From: Teratosphaeria epicoccoides
Taxonomy: Eukaryota > Ascomycota > Dothideomycetes > Mycosphaerellales > Teratosphaeriaceae
Assembly (NCBI GenBank): GCA_021401465.1
Contig: JADDMT010000001.1
Location: 62,001-126,000, forward strand
Direction: 5' to 3'
Length of the DNA stretch: 64,000 nt
Numbering within the stretch: the stretch's first letter is position 1; each line of letters starts with the position of its first letter. Below are positions 22,921-33,219 of this stretch, one piece after another. The notes under the pieces are model-generated. The model worked only from the letters and a program-made list of their open reading frames with translations, was not told the origin of the DNA and did no database searches. Made by a program: the position numbers and the translations under genes.

Positions 22921-23269
22921 AAGGTGAGAATTCGATAGTGTACGAGTATCGCTCACTAATGCAAACGCTCGTTGATCAATTTCTCACGCGTCTTGGCTAT
23001 GGCTCGGACCGCAGCCGCCGCCCACTATCCCCAAGCATCCACAAACGCAGTCCTGTCATCTCGTCAGGAGACGGCAGGTGCAACATGACGGAGCTGCAGC
23101 TTCTCCACTGTTCTTTTGACTGCGGCTGAAACCCGTCCTTTTGTCTCCTGGATTTGACTTTCTTCGTTGTCTGAATCGACGAACTCGACCGGATCGAGAC
23201 GCTGAATGCTCAAATCTTTTGGTGCTGCGCATAACCAGAAATACCCGTGCGCACAGGAGTATCTACACC
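22921..23269. other. Spacer between the RGS gene and the acetyltransferase gene
   Basis: 349 bp holding the 3' end of one gene and the promoter of the next, both on the + strand. No other feature seen. Confidence 0.5.
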
Positions 23270-23854
23270 ATGGCCACGACAAACGGAGCTGCCGAGGCAG
23301 AGACCCTTTTCTCACCCGAGCTCATCTCTCCCGCCGTAGCGAGTGCGCTTCCAGAGGGATACACTGTCCGGCCATTGCAACGAGCAGACTTCGACTTAGG
23401 GTTCCTGGATGTGCTGAGAGTTTTGACACATGTCGGCGAGGTCACCAAGCAAGAGTTTGAGGGACGTTTTGACGAGATGAAAGCTGGTGCTGGGGGTTAT
23501 CATGTGCTGGTGATTTTGGACGGAGACAAGAAGATAGTAGGGACAGGAGCTCTGATCGTTGAGCGCAAGTTGCAAGTGACATGTCAGGACATCACACTAG
23601 AGAGGATAGCTGACAGGCAGAATAGCATCCATCATCTTGGCGTCGTGGGCCATATCGAGGACATTGCGGTTGCCAAGGATCAGCAGGGCAAGAAGTTGGG
23701 ATTGAGGATAATTCAGGCTCTTGACTACGTGGCGGAGAACACGGGCTGCTATAAGACGATCTTGGACTGTTCTGAGGCGAATGAGGGCTTCTATGTCAAG
23801 TGTGGGTTCAAGAGAGCGGGTCTGGAGATGGCACATTATTACGACAAGGCTTGA
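23270..23854 (+). CDS. gna1: Glucosamine-6-phosphate N-acetyltransferase (GNA1)
   Basis: GNAT-fold enzyme that makes N-acetylglucosamine-6-phosphate from acetyl-CoA and glucosamine-6-phosphate, the second step toward UDP-GlcNAc for chitin and glycosylation. The ATG at 23270 follows CTACACC and starts MATTNGAAEAE. Family blocks are VRPLQRADFDLGFLDVL, LTHVGEVTKQEFEGRFDEM, the acetyl-CoA-binding GHIEDIAVAKDQQGKKLG, and the C-terminal LDCSEANEGFYVKCGFKR. Read straight through, it has 194 residues. A 45-nt piece (23576-23620) starts with GT, contains GCTGAC and ends in AG. Removing it keeps the frame and brings ERKL close to HHLGVVGHIED, as in other GNA1 proteins. I think this is an intron, leaving 179 residues. 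Confidence 0.92.
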   Translation: MATTNGAAEAETLFSPELISPAVASALPEGYTVRPLQRADFDLGFLDVLRVLTHVGEVTKQEFEGRFDEMKAGAGGYHVLVILDGDKKIVGTGALIVERKLQVTCQDITLERIADRQNSIHHLGVVGHIEDIAVAKDQQGKKLGLRIIQALDYVAENTGCYKTILDCSEANEGFYVKCGFKRAGLEMAHYYDKA

Positions 23855-24388
23855 GAGAGTCGTCGGATACAGATTGGAAAAGAGAATTCCAAGATTTTGT
23901 GAGCCATAAGAGCGTCCGTTCTCTGGGTTGCCCACATGGAGAACATGGACTGTGACAGCAATGCGAGCCTCGGGAGGCGCCAATGTGAGCTCACTCTGGG
24001 AGCACGTCAAGCATCATCACACAATGAGCCAGAACCAGAGCGCGCTGTATGCAAGATTCGAGCTTCAGCGCACCTTGCAGTGAACAGTCCACGCCGGTAG
24101 TGTGTAAGTAGAACGATGTAGATATGGCCTTCAACTCCGTTTCGCTGAAGGGGCGTGAGGCACGTCATTGACGAGGCTGATGAAGATCTCGCGTAAGAAG
24201 TGGCAGCGCTACCCTGCATTTATTTCCTCCTTCTCAAGCTTTATGTAATTCTTTATATCACGGTAGGAGAGCGTCACAAGCCGCAATGACATGCAAGTCA
24301 CCGAACATGTGGCGTCGCTGAACGTCTGACTTGGGAGCCAGTCTCTTTCAGACCTCGAATACGACTTCAAATTATCATAACACAGGCA
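23855..24388. other. Spacer between the GNA1 and GatB genes
   Basis: 534 bp, both neighbours on the + strand. Contains the GNA1 3' end and the GatB promoter; no further feature seen. Confidence 0.5.
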
Positions 24389-26200
24389 ATGAAGTCTTTA
24401 GCGATTCGACCGTGCCGAAAGCCTTCATTGTTTACGCTTGAAAGCACTGTGAGGGCCCCCGGGCGAGTGCCACGCGCCTACATCTGCTCACAATGGGTCT
24501 TGGCGCGTACACTCACCACTGCGGCCCCCCGGGCACATGAAATTGTCCCATTGAGAAAGCACTTGAAAGATGAAGCAAAGCGGAAGAAAGCTGAAAGTCG
24601 AAGGACAAAGCCTGCAATAAGTACATGGGTAGAGAAATGGGAGCTCACGATCGGGATCGAAATACATGCTGAACTCAACACGGCCTCTAAACTCTTCTCA
24701 TCCGCGCCCACAGAAGGCCGAGATGGGTTGTCCAATAGCCGAGTTGCGTTGTTTGATGCTGCTCTACCCGGAGCACAGCCTCACTTCCAGATCGCGACTC
24801 TGCTGCCTGCGCTGAGGGCTGCCATAGCATTGGGCTGCAGCATTCAGCGCAAGAGTGGCTGGGATCGCAAGCACTATTTCCACTGGGACCAGCCGAATGG
24901 TTATCAGATCACGCAGTACTACCAGCCATTTGCCAAAGATGGTACCATTTCTCTCTCAACTGCGGATGGCGTACCGGCGTCCGATCTTCCACCAGGCTCG
25001 GAGAGCTTGGATATTGGCATCAAGCAGATCCAAATGGAGCAAGATACCGCCAAGACGACTCATCATCCGCCTTGCACGTACCACGTTGATCTCAACCGAG
25101 CGGGACATCCGTTGATCGAGATCATCACCCTACCGCAGATTCACAGCCCACAGACGGCAGCAGCAGCTGTGAGGAAAATACAGGGCATTCTCAGGGCGGT
25201 GGATTCATGTGTTACAGGAATGGAACTTGGCGGTCTGAGAGCAGATGTGAATGTCTCTGTTCGCGAGCGCGGCACCGAGGGAACTGGATCAAGCTACAGT
25301 GGGGTAAGTGGCCTAGGTCAACGAACGGAGATCAAGAATCTGTCGTCTTTTAAAGCGGTGGAAGGGGCCGTTATTGCAGAGCGGGATCGACAAATCTCAG
25401 TCTTGGAGGCTGGCGGTATCATTGAGGGTGAGACGAGAGGATGGACTCTGGGAGAGAAAGAGACCAGGAGGTTGAGAGGCAAGGAGGGCGAGGTGGATTA
25501 CCGTTACATGCCCGATGCTGATCTGCCACCCTTGCTCATCAGCGGCGAGCTGATCGAACACTTAAGGACTTCCTTGCCGCACTTGCCAGAGCAGACAGTG
25601 ACCTACCTGATGGAGAAGTACGGAGTCAGCGAAAAGGACGCCAAAACCCTGTCTGAACTGGATGACGGAGCGCGGATCGACTTTCTAGAGGAGACAGTCG
25701 AGCTGATAGTGTCCAATGCTGAAGTACTAGACCGCGTACAGGCTGGTAAAATGGTGGCGAATTGGATTTTGCACGAAATTGGCGGCCTGCTCGCTGCCGC
25801 AGAGGATCTCGAATCTTGGTCCGACCTCTCCATCAATTCCGCAGAGCTTGCCAACCTTCTGGTGCTTTTGAGCAGCAAACGCATCACCGCCAGAACCGCC
25901 AAGCAACTTTTAAGCACTCTCTTCGATGCCTCCCCTGATGCGCGCCCTGATGTCATCGGCATCATCGCCGAGGAGGGTCTGTGGTTAACGCCACTCAATG
26001 AAGACGAATATGAAGCTTTGGCGCAAGCAATCATCGACGGGAACCCGAAGATGGTCGAGAGCGTGAGAAAGGATCTGCTCAAGGGCCAGACAGGAAAGTT
26101 AATGTGGTTCGTTGGTCAAATGGTTAGAAAGGCAGAGGAAGGCACTGTCGAGCCGGGCAAGGCTAGGGAGATCGTCGAGAGGCTGCTCAGTGTTGTTTGA
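24389..26200 (+). CDS. gatB: Mitochondrial glutamyl-tRNA(Gln) amidotransferase subunit B
   Basis: Single exon, 603 residues. In organelles that lack glutaminyl-tRNA synthetase, Glu-tRNA(Gln) is converted to Gln-tRNA(Gln) by the GatCAB or GatFAB amidotransferase; subunit B carries the kinase-like centre and binds tRNA. The first ~75 residues are basic and Ser/Ala/Thr-rich (ARTLTTAAPRAHE), as expected for a mitochondrial presequence. The GatB core starts at WELTIGIEIHAELNTASKLF and includes KHYFHWDQPNGYQITQYYQP, YHVDLNRAGHPLIEI, the GLRADVNVSVR strand and EIKNLSSFKAVEGAV. It ends with EVDYRYMPDADLPPLLIS before the helical tail. The C-terminal GatB/Yqey domain is present (residues ~450-600). Yeast calls this gene PET112. 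Confidence 0.95.
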   Translation: MKSLAIRPCRKPSLFTLESTVRAPGRVPRAYICSQWVLARTLTTAAPRAHEIVPLRKHLKDEAKRKKAESRRTKPAISTWVEKWELTIGIEIHAELNTASKLFSSAPTEGRDGLSNSRVALFDAALPGAQPHFQIATLLPALRAAIALGCSIQRKSGWDRKHYFHWDQPNGYQITQYYQPFAKDGTISLSTADGVPASDLPPGSESLDIGIKQIQMEQDTAKTTHHPPCTYHVDLNRAGHPLIEIITLPQIHSPQTAAAAVRKIQGILRAVDSCVTGMELGGLRADVNVSVRERGTEGTGSSYSGVSGLGQRTEIKNLSSFKAVEGAVIAERDRQISVLEAGGIIEGETRGWTLGEKETRRLRGKEGEVDYRYMPDADLPPLLISGELIEHLRTSLPHLPEQTVTYLMEKYGVSEKDAKTLSELDDGARIDFLEETVELIVSNAEVLDRVQAGKMVANWILHEIGGLLAAAEDLESWSDLSINSAELANLLVLLSSKRITARTAKQLLSTLFDASPDARPDVIGIIAEEGLWLTPLNEDEYEALAQAIIDGNPKMVESVRKDLLKGQTGKLMWFVGQMVRKAEEGTVEPGKAREIVERLLSVV

Positions 26201-26909
26201 GAGAGCTTCCGTCCTTCGAGCTCGGTTCTCATGGTGTTGAAAGGACGCCGAAACGGCAAGACGGACCAGAAGATATCGCTCGCAGGAGGTCAATGAGCAG
26301 TAAGTGGGCACAGACGGCGTCACTGCTGCCAGTCGACTGTATGTGAAGCTCCCAAATTGGCCAAATTTTGAAAAAGCACTTCCAAGAAACGGCGCCTTCA
26401 CACCAAGAACAACAAGCCTGGATCAGTTCTCCATCGGCCAATGACCTGTCAGCCTCCTGACAGTGGAGTCAAGATTCCATCACCTCTGCCGACAGGGGAA
26501 AGCATCATCAGCCCTTCGGCCGTGTTAGCAAGTCTGATAGAGACTAATGCCTAGGATATGCTGAAGAGTTCATCAGCACCAAGAATCACATCGACCTCTG
26601 CAGCCGCTCATCCTGACGCGCGTATCGAAGACCCCAGAGGGATTTTGAATAGACTACCACGTCCGTGGCATGGTCGGACCATGGTCCAATGCTTTGACCG
26701 GCTTTAAGGCGCCAATGTCCGTGTGACATCACCACCTGCAGAGACCGCATGGAATACCAGTGCGCACGAAAGGTCAATTACCCATATTGCCCGTGTTATA
26801 GCCAAGTTTGGCCACCGACCACCAGCCAGAAGGCAACACGAATTGAGAAAGTACGGGCAACTGCCACCCGGTGTCTGATCAGGACTGCAGCCATCCAACA
26901 TCACGCATC
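26201..26909. other. Spacer between the GatB and SDR genes
   Basis: 709 bp with no supported gene. Both neighbours are on the + strand, so it contains one gene end and one promoter. Confidence 0.5.
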
Positions 26910-27680
26910 ATGGTACGCATCTTCGTCACTGGCTCTTCCGACGGCATTGGTGCGGCCGCCGCCAGGCGACTTTCGGAACAGGGTCACTCAGTTTTTCTTC
27001 ACGCTCGTAGCGAGGCTAGGGCCAAGGATGCACAAAAGGCTGTGCCGAAAGCGCAGGGTGTCATCATCGGCGATATCTCGACCATAGCTGGCTCAAAGGA
27101 CCTCGCTGAGAAGGCACAAAAAGCTGGACCATGGGATACTGTTGTGCACAATCTGGGTTTGGGGCCATCGAACAGTGATACTAAGACTGCAGACGGTTTC
27201 GCCAGCACGTTTGCAGTCAACAGTCTGGCCCCGTACCTTCTAACGGCCTTGATGGAAAAGCCGAAACGGCTCCTGTACACTACTTCGGGCCTACATTCTG
27301 GTGGCGATGACAGTCTCAAAGATCTTACCTGGCAAGAGCGACGCTTCGAGTCTTTTCAGGCCTACAGCGACTCCAAGTTGCACAACATCATGCTGGCGAA
27401 CGCGGTCGCGAGAAGGTGGCCAGACGTTCAGACAGGGAGCTTGGATCCAGGATGGGTGCAAACGAAGATGGGTGGAGCTGGAGCACCAGGGAAGCTTGGT
27501 GCTCCGGCCAAAGCTATGGCTGACTTCGCGAGTGGAGGAGGGAAGATGGTGGGTGAGAAGACGGGCATTTACTTTGGGACCAATGGCGTGAAGAATCCGC
27601 ATCAAGGTGCGGCTGATGAGACAAAGCAAGATCGTTTGATGGCAATCTATGCAGAACTGAGTGGTGTGGACTTTCCGTAG
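26910..27680 (+). CDS. Short-chain dehydrogenase/reductase (SDR)
   Basis: Single exon, 256 residues from the ATG at 26910 (MVRIFVTGSSDGIG). The frame is open 39 nt further left but without ATG. The Rossmann nucleotide site is TGSSDGIG (TGxxxGxG), and the acidic GDIS follows strand 4. The usual NNAG is replaced by HNLG. The catalytic serine is in LYTTSGLHSGG, and the YxxxK pair is in QAYSDSKLHN. LDPGWVQTKMGG is the typical PG-T motif after strand 6. All residues needed for catalysis are in place. The substrate cannot be assigned; close relatives are annotated only as SDR or retinol-dehydrogenase-like proteins in fungi. The stop is TAG. Confidence 0.88.
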   Translation: MVRIFVTGSSDGIGAAAARRLSEQGHSVFLHARSEARAKDAQKAVPKAQGVIIGDISTIAGSKDLAEKAQKAGPWDTVVHNLGLGPSNSDTKTADGFASTFAVNSLAPYLLTALMEKPKRLLYTTSGLHSGGDDSLKDLTWQERRFESFQAYSDSKLHNIMLANAVARRWPDVQTGSLDPGWVQTKMGGAGAPGKLGAPAKAMADFASGGGKMVGEKTGIYFGTNGVKNPHQGAADETKQDRLMAIYAELSGVDFP

Positions 27681-30418
27681 GTACGTCAAATTAGGCTGCA
27701 GTCGCCATCTACAAAGTTTCGGACGTCCGGATAGTGCCGATTGTAGAAAGGGTGACCCCCGACGGCCTCTGACGCAGGACGGGCATACAGCATCAAGTCC
27801 CTTCTGCTGACAATCGCCTCGCTGCCTCGGGATGCGTCGCATGGTCCTGTGTACAAGCTCATCAAGAGTCAGAAGGTAACGCGAGGTATGTAGTCGTTAC
27901 AGGGCCAGCCGTCCCCATCACTCAACCAGCCGGCTGACTGATTCAGATGGCTGACTACTTTTCGACAATCTTGACTACGTGTCAATTGCGTGAAATTGAA
28001 GAATGACACTGTTGAATGCCTGCGATGTTCAGGCCCGCGCATTATTTGTTGACACTGACTATCATACGGTCTACCAGTCAGTTGACTGATGGAATCATCA
28101 CTGCCCAGATCGGCAAGATGTGTGCGAAGCGGCTTCTCAAACATGACCTGACTGGAGCGCGAGCATGTTGTTTACGGCTGCTGCTTGACGGCCTCTGAGC
28201 GCCAGCCCGGCTGTGGTTTCAGTAGGATCAAGCCTGTCTTGAGCCATCGAGCACCGTGCTAGGGACAGTCTCTGCACAGTGCACGAGGATACCAAAGTGG
28301 CTGGCCGGACACGGGTGAAGAGACCATTTTTAGGTTGCTCTTTATAATTGTTCCACTTCTTGCACATAGCACTTCCGATCGTATGCTCCTACACTGGTCT
28401 TGTATCGATATTTTGCTGATGTGAATAGCTTACACAATGATTGGGCATGGGCATAGCAATAAGTAAGACCTCCAGGCATGCTCATAATCTAGTTTTGCAA
28501 AGCTTCATTTGCTGTGGCCGTAACAAGCACACGGCTCAAGCACAAGGCAACGCTGAGCACAGGTCATCTGACCTGCATCGCATCCTTTAATGTTTCCTAT
28601 GTCGAACTCTGCAGCTCAAACCGTTGACAGCTCGCCTGGCAGCCCTTTCGTCGACACAGACGGTGGACCAAAGCGCCCTCTCAAAGGTGTTATCAACTTG
28701 AGCAATTCGTGATCGATTAGCTCTTACGACCGACAAGCTGCGTATTAACATTCGTGCCTTGCGTGTCGTCATGCTAAGGCGTTTGATAGGATGATAGCAT
28801 CAGATGTACTGGTGCGCAGCAGGGATGCAGTCCGGGAACGGTGGATTCCAAAGTCGTACCCGTTCGGACTTCACTCAGAAAACAATAAACTATGGATTGC
28901 TGAATGATCATGCCACATTCGTCGATGGCGTCTGAACGCACCAAAGCCAAGTTGGCTGAACTAAGCATTGCCAGCGCTGCTGCGATTAGATCCAGAGCGA
29001 TCCTTGTCCAGCCCGCCAACCTCGTCACTGCGGAGTACTGGCGGCTGTCGTGGACCCAAAGCAAACTTCGCGACAAATGGCGTTGCTGTTGGATCGCAGC
29101 ACAGGGTCGCGAAGTGAGACAGCTCATGCATTGGGTGAATCACGGATGGTCAATGTAGTCTTGAGCCAAGGGAGACCACAGAGCCACTCAGATCATCACA
29201 TGTTTGCCTCGGAACGCCAGACTCGTGTTCTGCAGCGCCCACCACATACATGTAGCATGTTAGGATCCGCTGCTATTTCAAGGGTGCCATGTGCCGAGCG
29301 GCCGGTACTTCCGGTGACAGCAGATCCGAATTTGACAGTGCATTTGGACCGCCTTCAGAGCCAGGGAATCCGTTTCGCAAAATTCTGGCCTCTGGGCTTG
29401 TCGTGCATGCGCCCAGCCGTGGATTCTCTCATTGTGCGATTTTGACTAGTCAAGAGATGCGGTGCTCGACCCATGGAAGATTGTATGACGTGATTTGTTC
29501 TTGTCAATGGCACTGGCAGGCCGACTGGATGCACTGGGTTGAGAGTTCCGTGGTCTGTTTCGTTCGCTTCTTGAGACACCAGATGGCTGCTTTTGATCGC
29601 TTTGTAATGGCAAGTCGGCTCGAAGGCGATTGCCAAGGAGTGACCATCCAGCCGGGACGGCGAGAAAAGCAGATGACGGGCAATGGATAGGTAGTAGGTA
29701 TTAGTGTGGAGGCTGAGCTTGGGGAATCAACTCCTCAAGTATCACATCGCAATCCATGCCAAGACGCAACCTCGGCAAGGTGTCGTTGGTCAAACAGCCA
29801 ATGAGAGTGTGCGCTCCACTCTTCTTCGGATCAGACGATCTCCGGATACACTGTACGTCTGTTGGTGGGAGCTCTGGCACAGCAAGTGTTTTCCTGATAT
29901 TAGGAATAGGACCTGCGGCATTCACAACTTCCATCCAGCGGTAGAATGCTTATCTCAGATAAGGCTACATGTACACCAGACATAAGGGAAGGTGCTCATC
30001 ACGAACTTTGATGCGTTCCTCAAATGGCGAGAAGTCTCTCGAGTCATATCGGCGCCCGACTTTACTGTACTTCGTACTCCGTGCTGGCAGTCCGACGACG
30101 AGGCCTTCCGTTGATCGAGCCCACCTACGGCACCGGCTTGACCACCGCAAAGGCTCACCCCAACTTGACACTACTCTTGAAAGACAGCTGAAATTACAAT
30201 CTGCATTTCGTTTCCAATCAGCTCATGGTGTTAGGTAGGCTCCGCATGAATCTCTTCCCCCGTGCATCTCGGCGTTGGCAACATCATGACCACGTCACAT
30301 GCGGCATCGTCTCACAAAGGCAACCGGCATACAGGAGGCTTGCTACACGTGTCATAACGAAGACACAGATGTGCTATCTTTTCGAATGCGCAACGCCCAC
30401 TACACCGGTCGACCCAAA
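27681..30418. other. Gene-poor interval of about 2.7 kb
   Basis: The longest spacer in the left part. ORFs up to about 130 codons overlap on both strands (for example 29050-29445 and 29289-29690, different frames of the same DNA), but none has a domain or splice structure I can support. Codon choice does not look selected. No repeat or RNA gene was recognised. Confidence 0.45.
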
Positions 30419-30729
30419 ATGCCTCCAATTAAGAGTACGAAGAAGCATAAATGTGGGAAAGACGGCATGAATTCAAGCAATATTGCTAGATACAAGAAGG
30501 TGCGTGATTGACGAACCCAGACAACCACTTGATGCCACAGACTGAGATCAAGCAGGATATATCTGGACCCGAAACTGATGAGGAAGATACGCCGGAGTAC
30601 CAACGATTAGAGACCATGTTGAAACTCAGCCAGGCCTCTCTGGACTCCGCGATGGATCTCATCAATGCACTCAAGACTGCTCCTGAGAAAGACGCAAAAG
30701 CTCTACTAGCTCAGCTACGTGCAAAGTAA
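30419..30729 (+). CDS. Small two-exon protein of unknown function (89 residues)
   Basis: Exons 30419-30499 and 30541-30729 join in phase across a 41-bp intron (GTGCGTG donor, GATTGAC branch-like site, CCACAG acceptor). The first exon codes a basic stretch, MPPIKSTKKHKCGKDGMNSS. The second codes an acidic linker (SGPETDEEDTPEY) and then an amphipathic helix, LETMLKLSQASLDSAMDLIN, followed by LKTAPEKDAKALLAQLRAK. A charged, helical protein of this size could bind another protein or a nucleic acid, but I do not recognise a family. Just downstream (30747) a short ORF repeats the helix in altered form. The intron is shorter than the others in this window, which lowers confidence. Confidence 0.45.
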
Positions 30730-30746
30730 CAAGTCAACGGAGCAAA

Positions 30747-30806
30747 ATGAACTTCAGCAAGGCTTCGATCGATGCTTCGATGGAACTCCTGAATCGATAT
30801 GCGTCG
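30747..30806 (+). repeat. Diverged tandem duplicate of the helix of the upstream small gene
   Basis: The frame from the ATG at 30747 reads MNFSKASIDASMELLNRYAS. Position by position this matches the helix of the preceding gene (KLSQASLDSAMDLINAL): S-K/Q-A-S-I/L-D, then M-E/D-L-L/I-N. It begins 18 nt after that gene's stop, so it is either a broken duplicate or the start of a paralogous mini-gene. Confidence 0.4.
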
Positions 30807-32320
30807 TGTAAGACGCATACGATGCGACCGCTCCTCTTACCATAGTGCGGAAACCGTTAAACTACTCGGCGTTCCATTTGTTCACTTTAGGCACCGCGAA
30901 GGGCCTGTACCATGTTTTCGAATTCGACGAATGTGCGTTGTTCTCACGGTAGATGGGCGCGAGGCATAGGTGTTCAGCAGGAATGGATGAGATTGGTCGA
31001 AAGCTGTGAACACGCCTGTTGCATTGCGGCGTAGTGGACGTGGAATGATGCTTCTGGGACTCAATCTTGCAAAGTCGTGCTCGCTGCTCGACAAGGCGCG
31101 CTATTTCAGCCTGCCGATACCTAGATAATCTGCAGGCAGAACAAGCAAACTCGGCCAGCAATCAACTCCTCGCGCCTCGGTTGTCACTACCGTCACTGCC
31201 ACGCTTGCGATGACTCCATGAATCTGCCCCTGATCCTGCACACAAATATTTGCCTTGACTTTCGCCTCACGGTATAGAGCATTAGGCGATCATAGACTGC
31301 GTGCCGATTGCCTGCGCACTTCCATGGCGCAGCAGCACAGCGTTGCTATCGCCATAGGATCAAACCAAGTGCGGAGACTTTGAGGCCTCGTTCATATAAG
31401 CTTTTAACTCAAGCGATCGCCTATACGCAGGGCCAGATATCAAGATAAGCTCAAAGCCTGATTTCAAGGCAGCCAGTCACCCAGCTTACCGCAGAGCTTC
31501 AAAGATGAAACCGTGATCGCGTGGAGCTACTTTTACATGAAAAGATGATTGGGTCATGCTGCAGACTGCAATTGGTACATGCACTCACCGGTACGGGCGC
31601 TTTTAACGTTCATTGCCGCATAGAGTAAACGCGACTTCTGGACACACACAGTGGTCTGGCTCATCACTGCTTGCCGAGCTGCAGACGGGTTTTTAATCAC
31701 GATCCAAGTACAGTAGTCTCTTCTGCTGCATTTCTCGTCCCTCTCCTTCGACCGTGACTACCTCCCCATGCTGAACAAAGGATGGTTTCAGGAGTGCATT
31801 GTGCATTCCCGACAGCGACACCGCAAGCTATGACTATGCGAGAACATGGGAGTCTTTTGCAGTCGGAGAGAAGATGCAACTAGGAACAAGGCCATCGTTT
31901 CCTGCCTAGGCATGGTGGACATAATGAGACGTCCGCTATCAGACGGGAGAGCTTGTGTAGTCTCATTATGCTGGACCCATCACTCCTTAGCGGTCATTTC
32001 TACAAATGGGATCGGAGCGGTCCTATCAAATTTTTAATTATCCGAGAAGAGTACTATATCCGCATATTTTCACAGCGGCATTCCGAGACTCGCCGGTCTC
32101 CCAGCTTCAGCGCATGCAATGCGTGGTTAGACCCTACCAGCAGGGTAGAGGGCATTCGCAAACCATGCGGAAGATCCATTGAGCGGCGGTATAGCAGTTC
32201 AGAGACGGAAATGCCGTTGGCGAGTCCGTCCACGGGAGAGACAGAACCTGCGAGGAATCGCCGCTGCGCACGTTCTGTGTTGCCACGCGTGATGTCGCGA
32301 CACACAGCAGACCGACACAA
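30807..32320. other. Intergenic interval, no supported gene
   Basis: About 1.5 kb with short ORFs only. A minus-strand frame at 31161-30862 begins with a cysteine pair (FACSACRLSRYRQAEIARL) but has no splice partner I can find. The right end is the 3' flank of the peroxiredoxin gene. Confidence 0.45.
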
Positions 32321-33001
32321 TTACAGCTTTGAGAGAATAGCATCGGCGCCGGAAACCTTTCGTTGGAGTCAGCGGACGCAAGCGCAATTTCAAAGCATGC
32401 CGTGAGCTCACCGACACGTTCCGGGGAGAATCTTCGTTCTCAGCATAAGTGACCGTCCCGTCCCTGTCAACAACCATGGCCCATCTGCCGTTCCTTTCAC
32501 CCATTCCAGCGTCCCAACCGTGATTTTTGCTGAAAAAGCTCTTCGTGTCACTCATCTGGAAATGAGTCTCAGACTCATTTGTATCTCCGACCTGGTTCAA
32601 GGGGTCGGTATACTTACGAACAAGATTTTGCTATTGCCCTTCACGCCGTTAACTTTTGCCCAGGCACTCATGACCCATGCATCATTGAAACCAATGACGA
32701 CGACCAGATCGACGCCTTTCTGGGCGAACTTGTCGAGGTTCGATAAGATGGGTGGAATATGGTTCGCTTGGCAGCCGGGTGTAAAGGCGCCAGGCACTGA
32801 CACAATCACGACCTTCTTGCCGTTGAACTCCTTGGAAGCATCGTATGTTTGTGGCAGGCCACAGGACGTTGGGTCAGGGTCGGTAATGGGCACCCATCGA
32901 TGAGGTTGTCAGCATAGCTGTGGAGTAAAGCACGAGGCAGAATCCGCGTACTCAAATTGGATGCCATCCGGGAACTTCTCGCCGACTTTGAGAGGAGGCA
33001 T
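32321..33001 (-). CDS. Peroxiredoxin of the Ahp1/Prx5 (PMP20-like) type
   Basis: Four exons: 33001-32952, 32894-32618, 32555-32412 and 32356-32321, giving 168 residues. The enzyme reduces hydrogen peroxide and alkyl hydroperoxides, normally with thioredoxin. The start MPPLKVGEKFPDGIQFE and PGAFTPGCQANH, with the peroxidatic Cys near residue 58, are typical. DLVVVIGFNDAWVMSAWAK follows, and the tail is ERNGRWAMVVDRDGTVTYAE with the end VSGADAILSKL. Introns 2 and 3 have good GT-AG signals. Intron 1 does not: its donor (GTACGC) and branch-like CTGAC are fine, but the only in-frame junction ends in TG, not AG. The nearest AG upstream (CCACAG) leads to an in-frame TGA. The gene is therefore either spliced in an unusual way or slightly damaged. 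It is divergent from the aldehyde dehydrogenase gene. Confidence 0.85.
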
Positions 33002-33219
33002 TTTGACTGTTGCTTACGTATCGATTTCGTTGTATGTCTACACTGTCAATAACCCGGACGTTCTTGCTGCACGCTGCAGCTTTTTTTCTTTTCTTTTTTA
33101 TTTCGCTCAAGGTGTCCCTGCGTCTTGATCCAACATAGAGCCCCGCTGACGCCATGCGGAATATTGCGGAAGCAATGGCGAAGTCGGAGCGGACGCCGAC
33201 CTAGCCGACCACGAATTTC

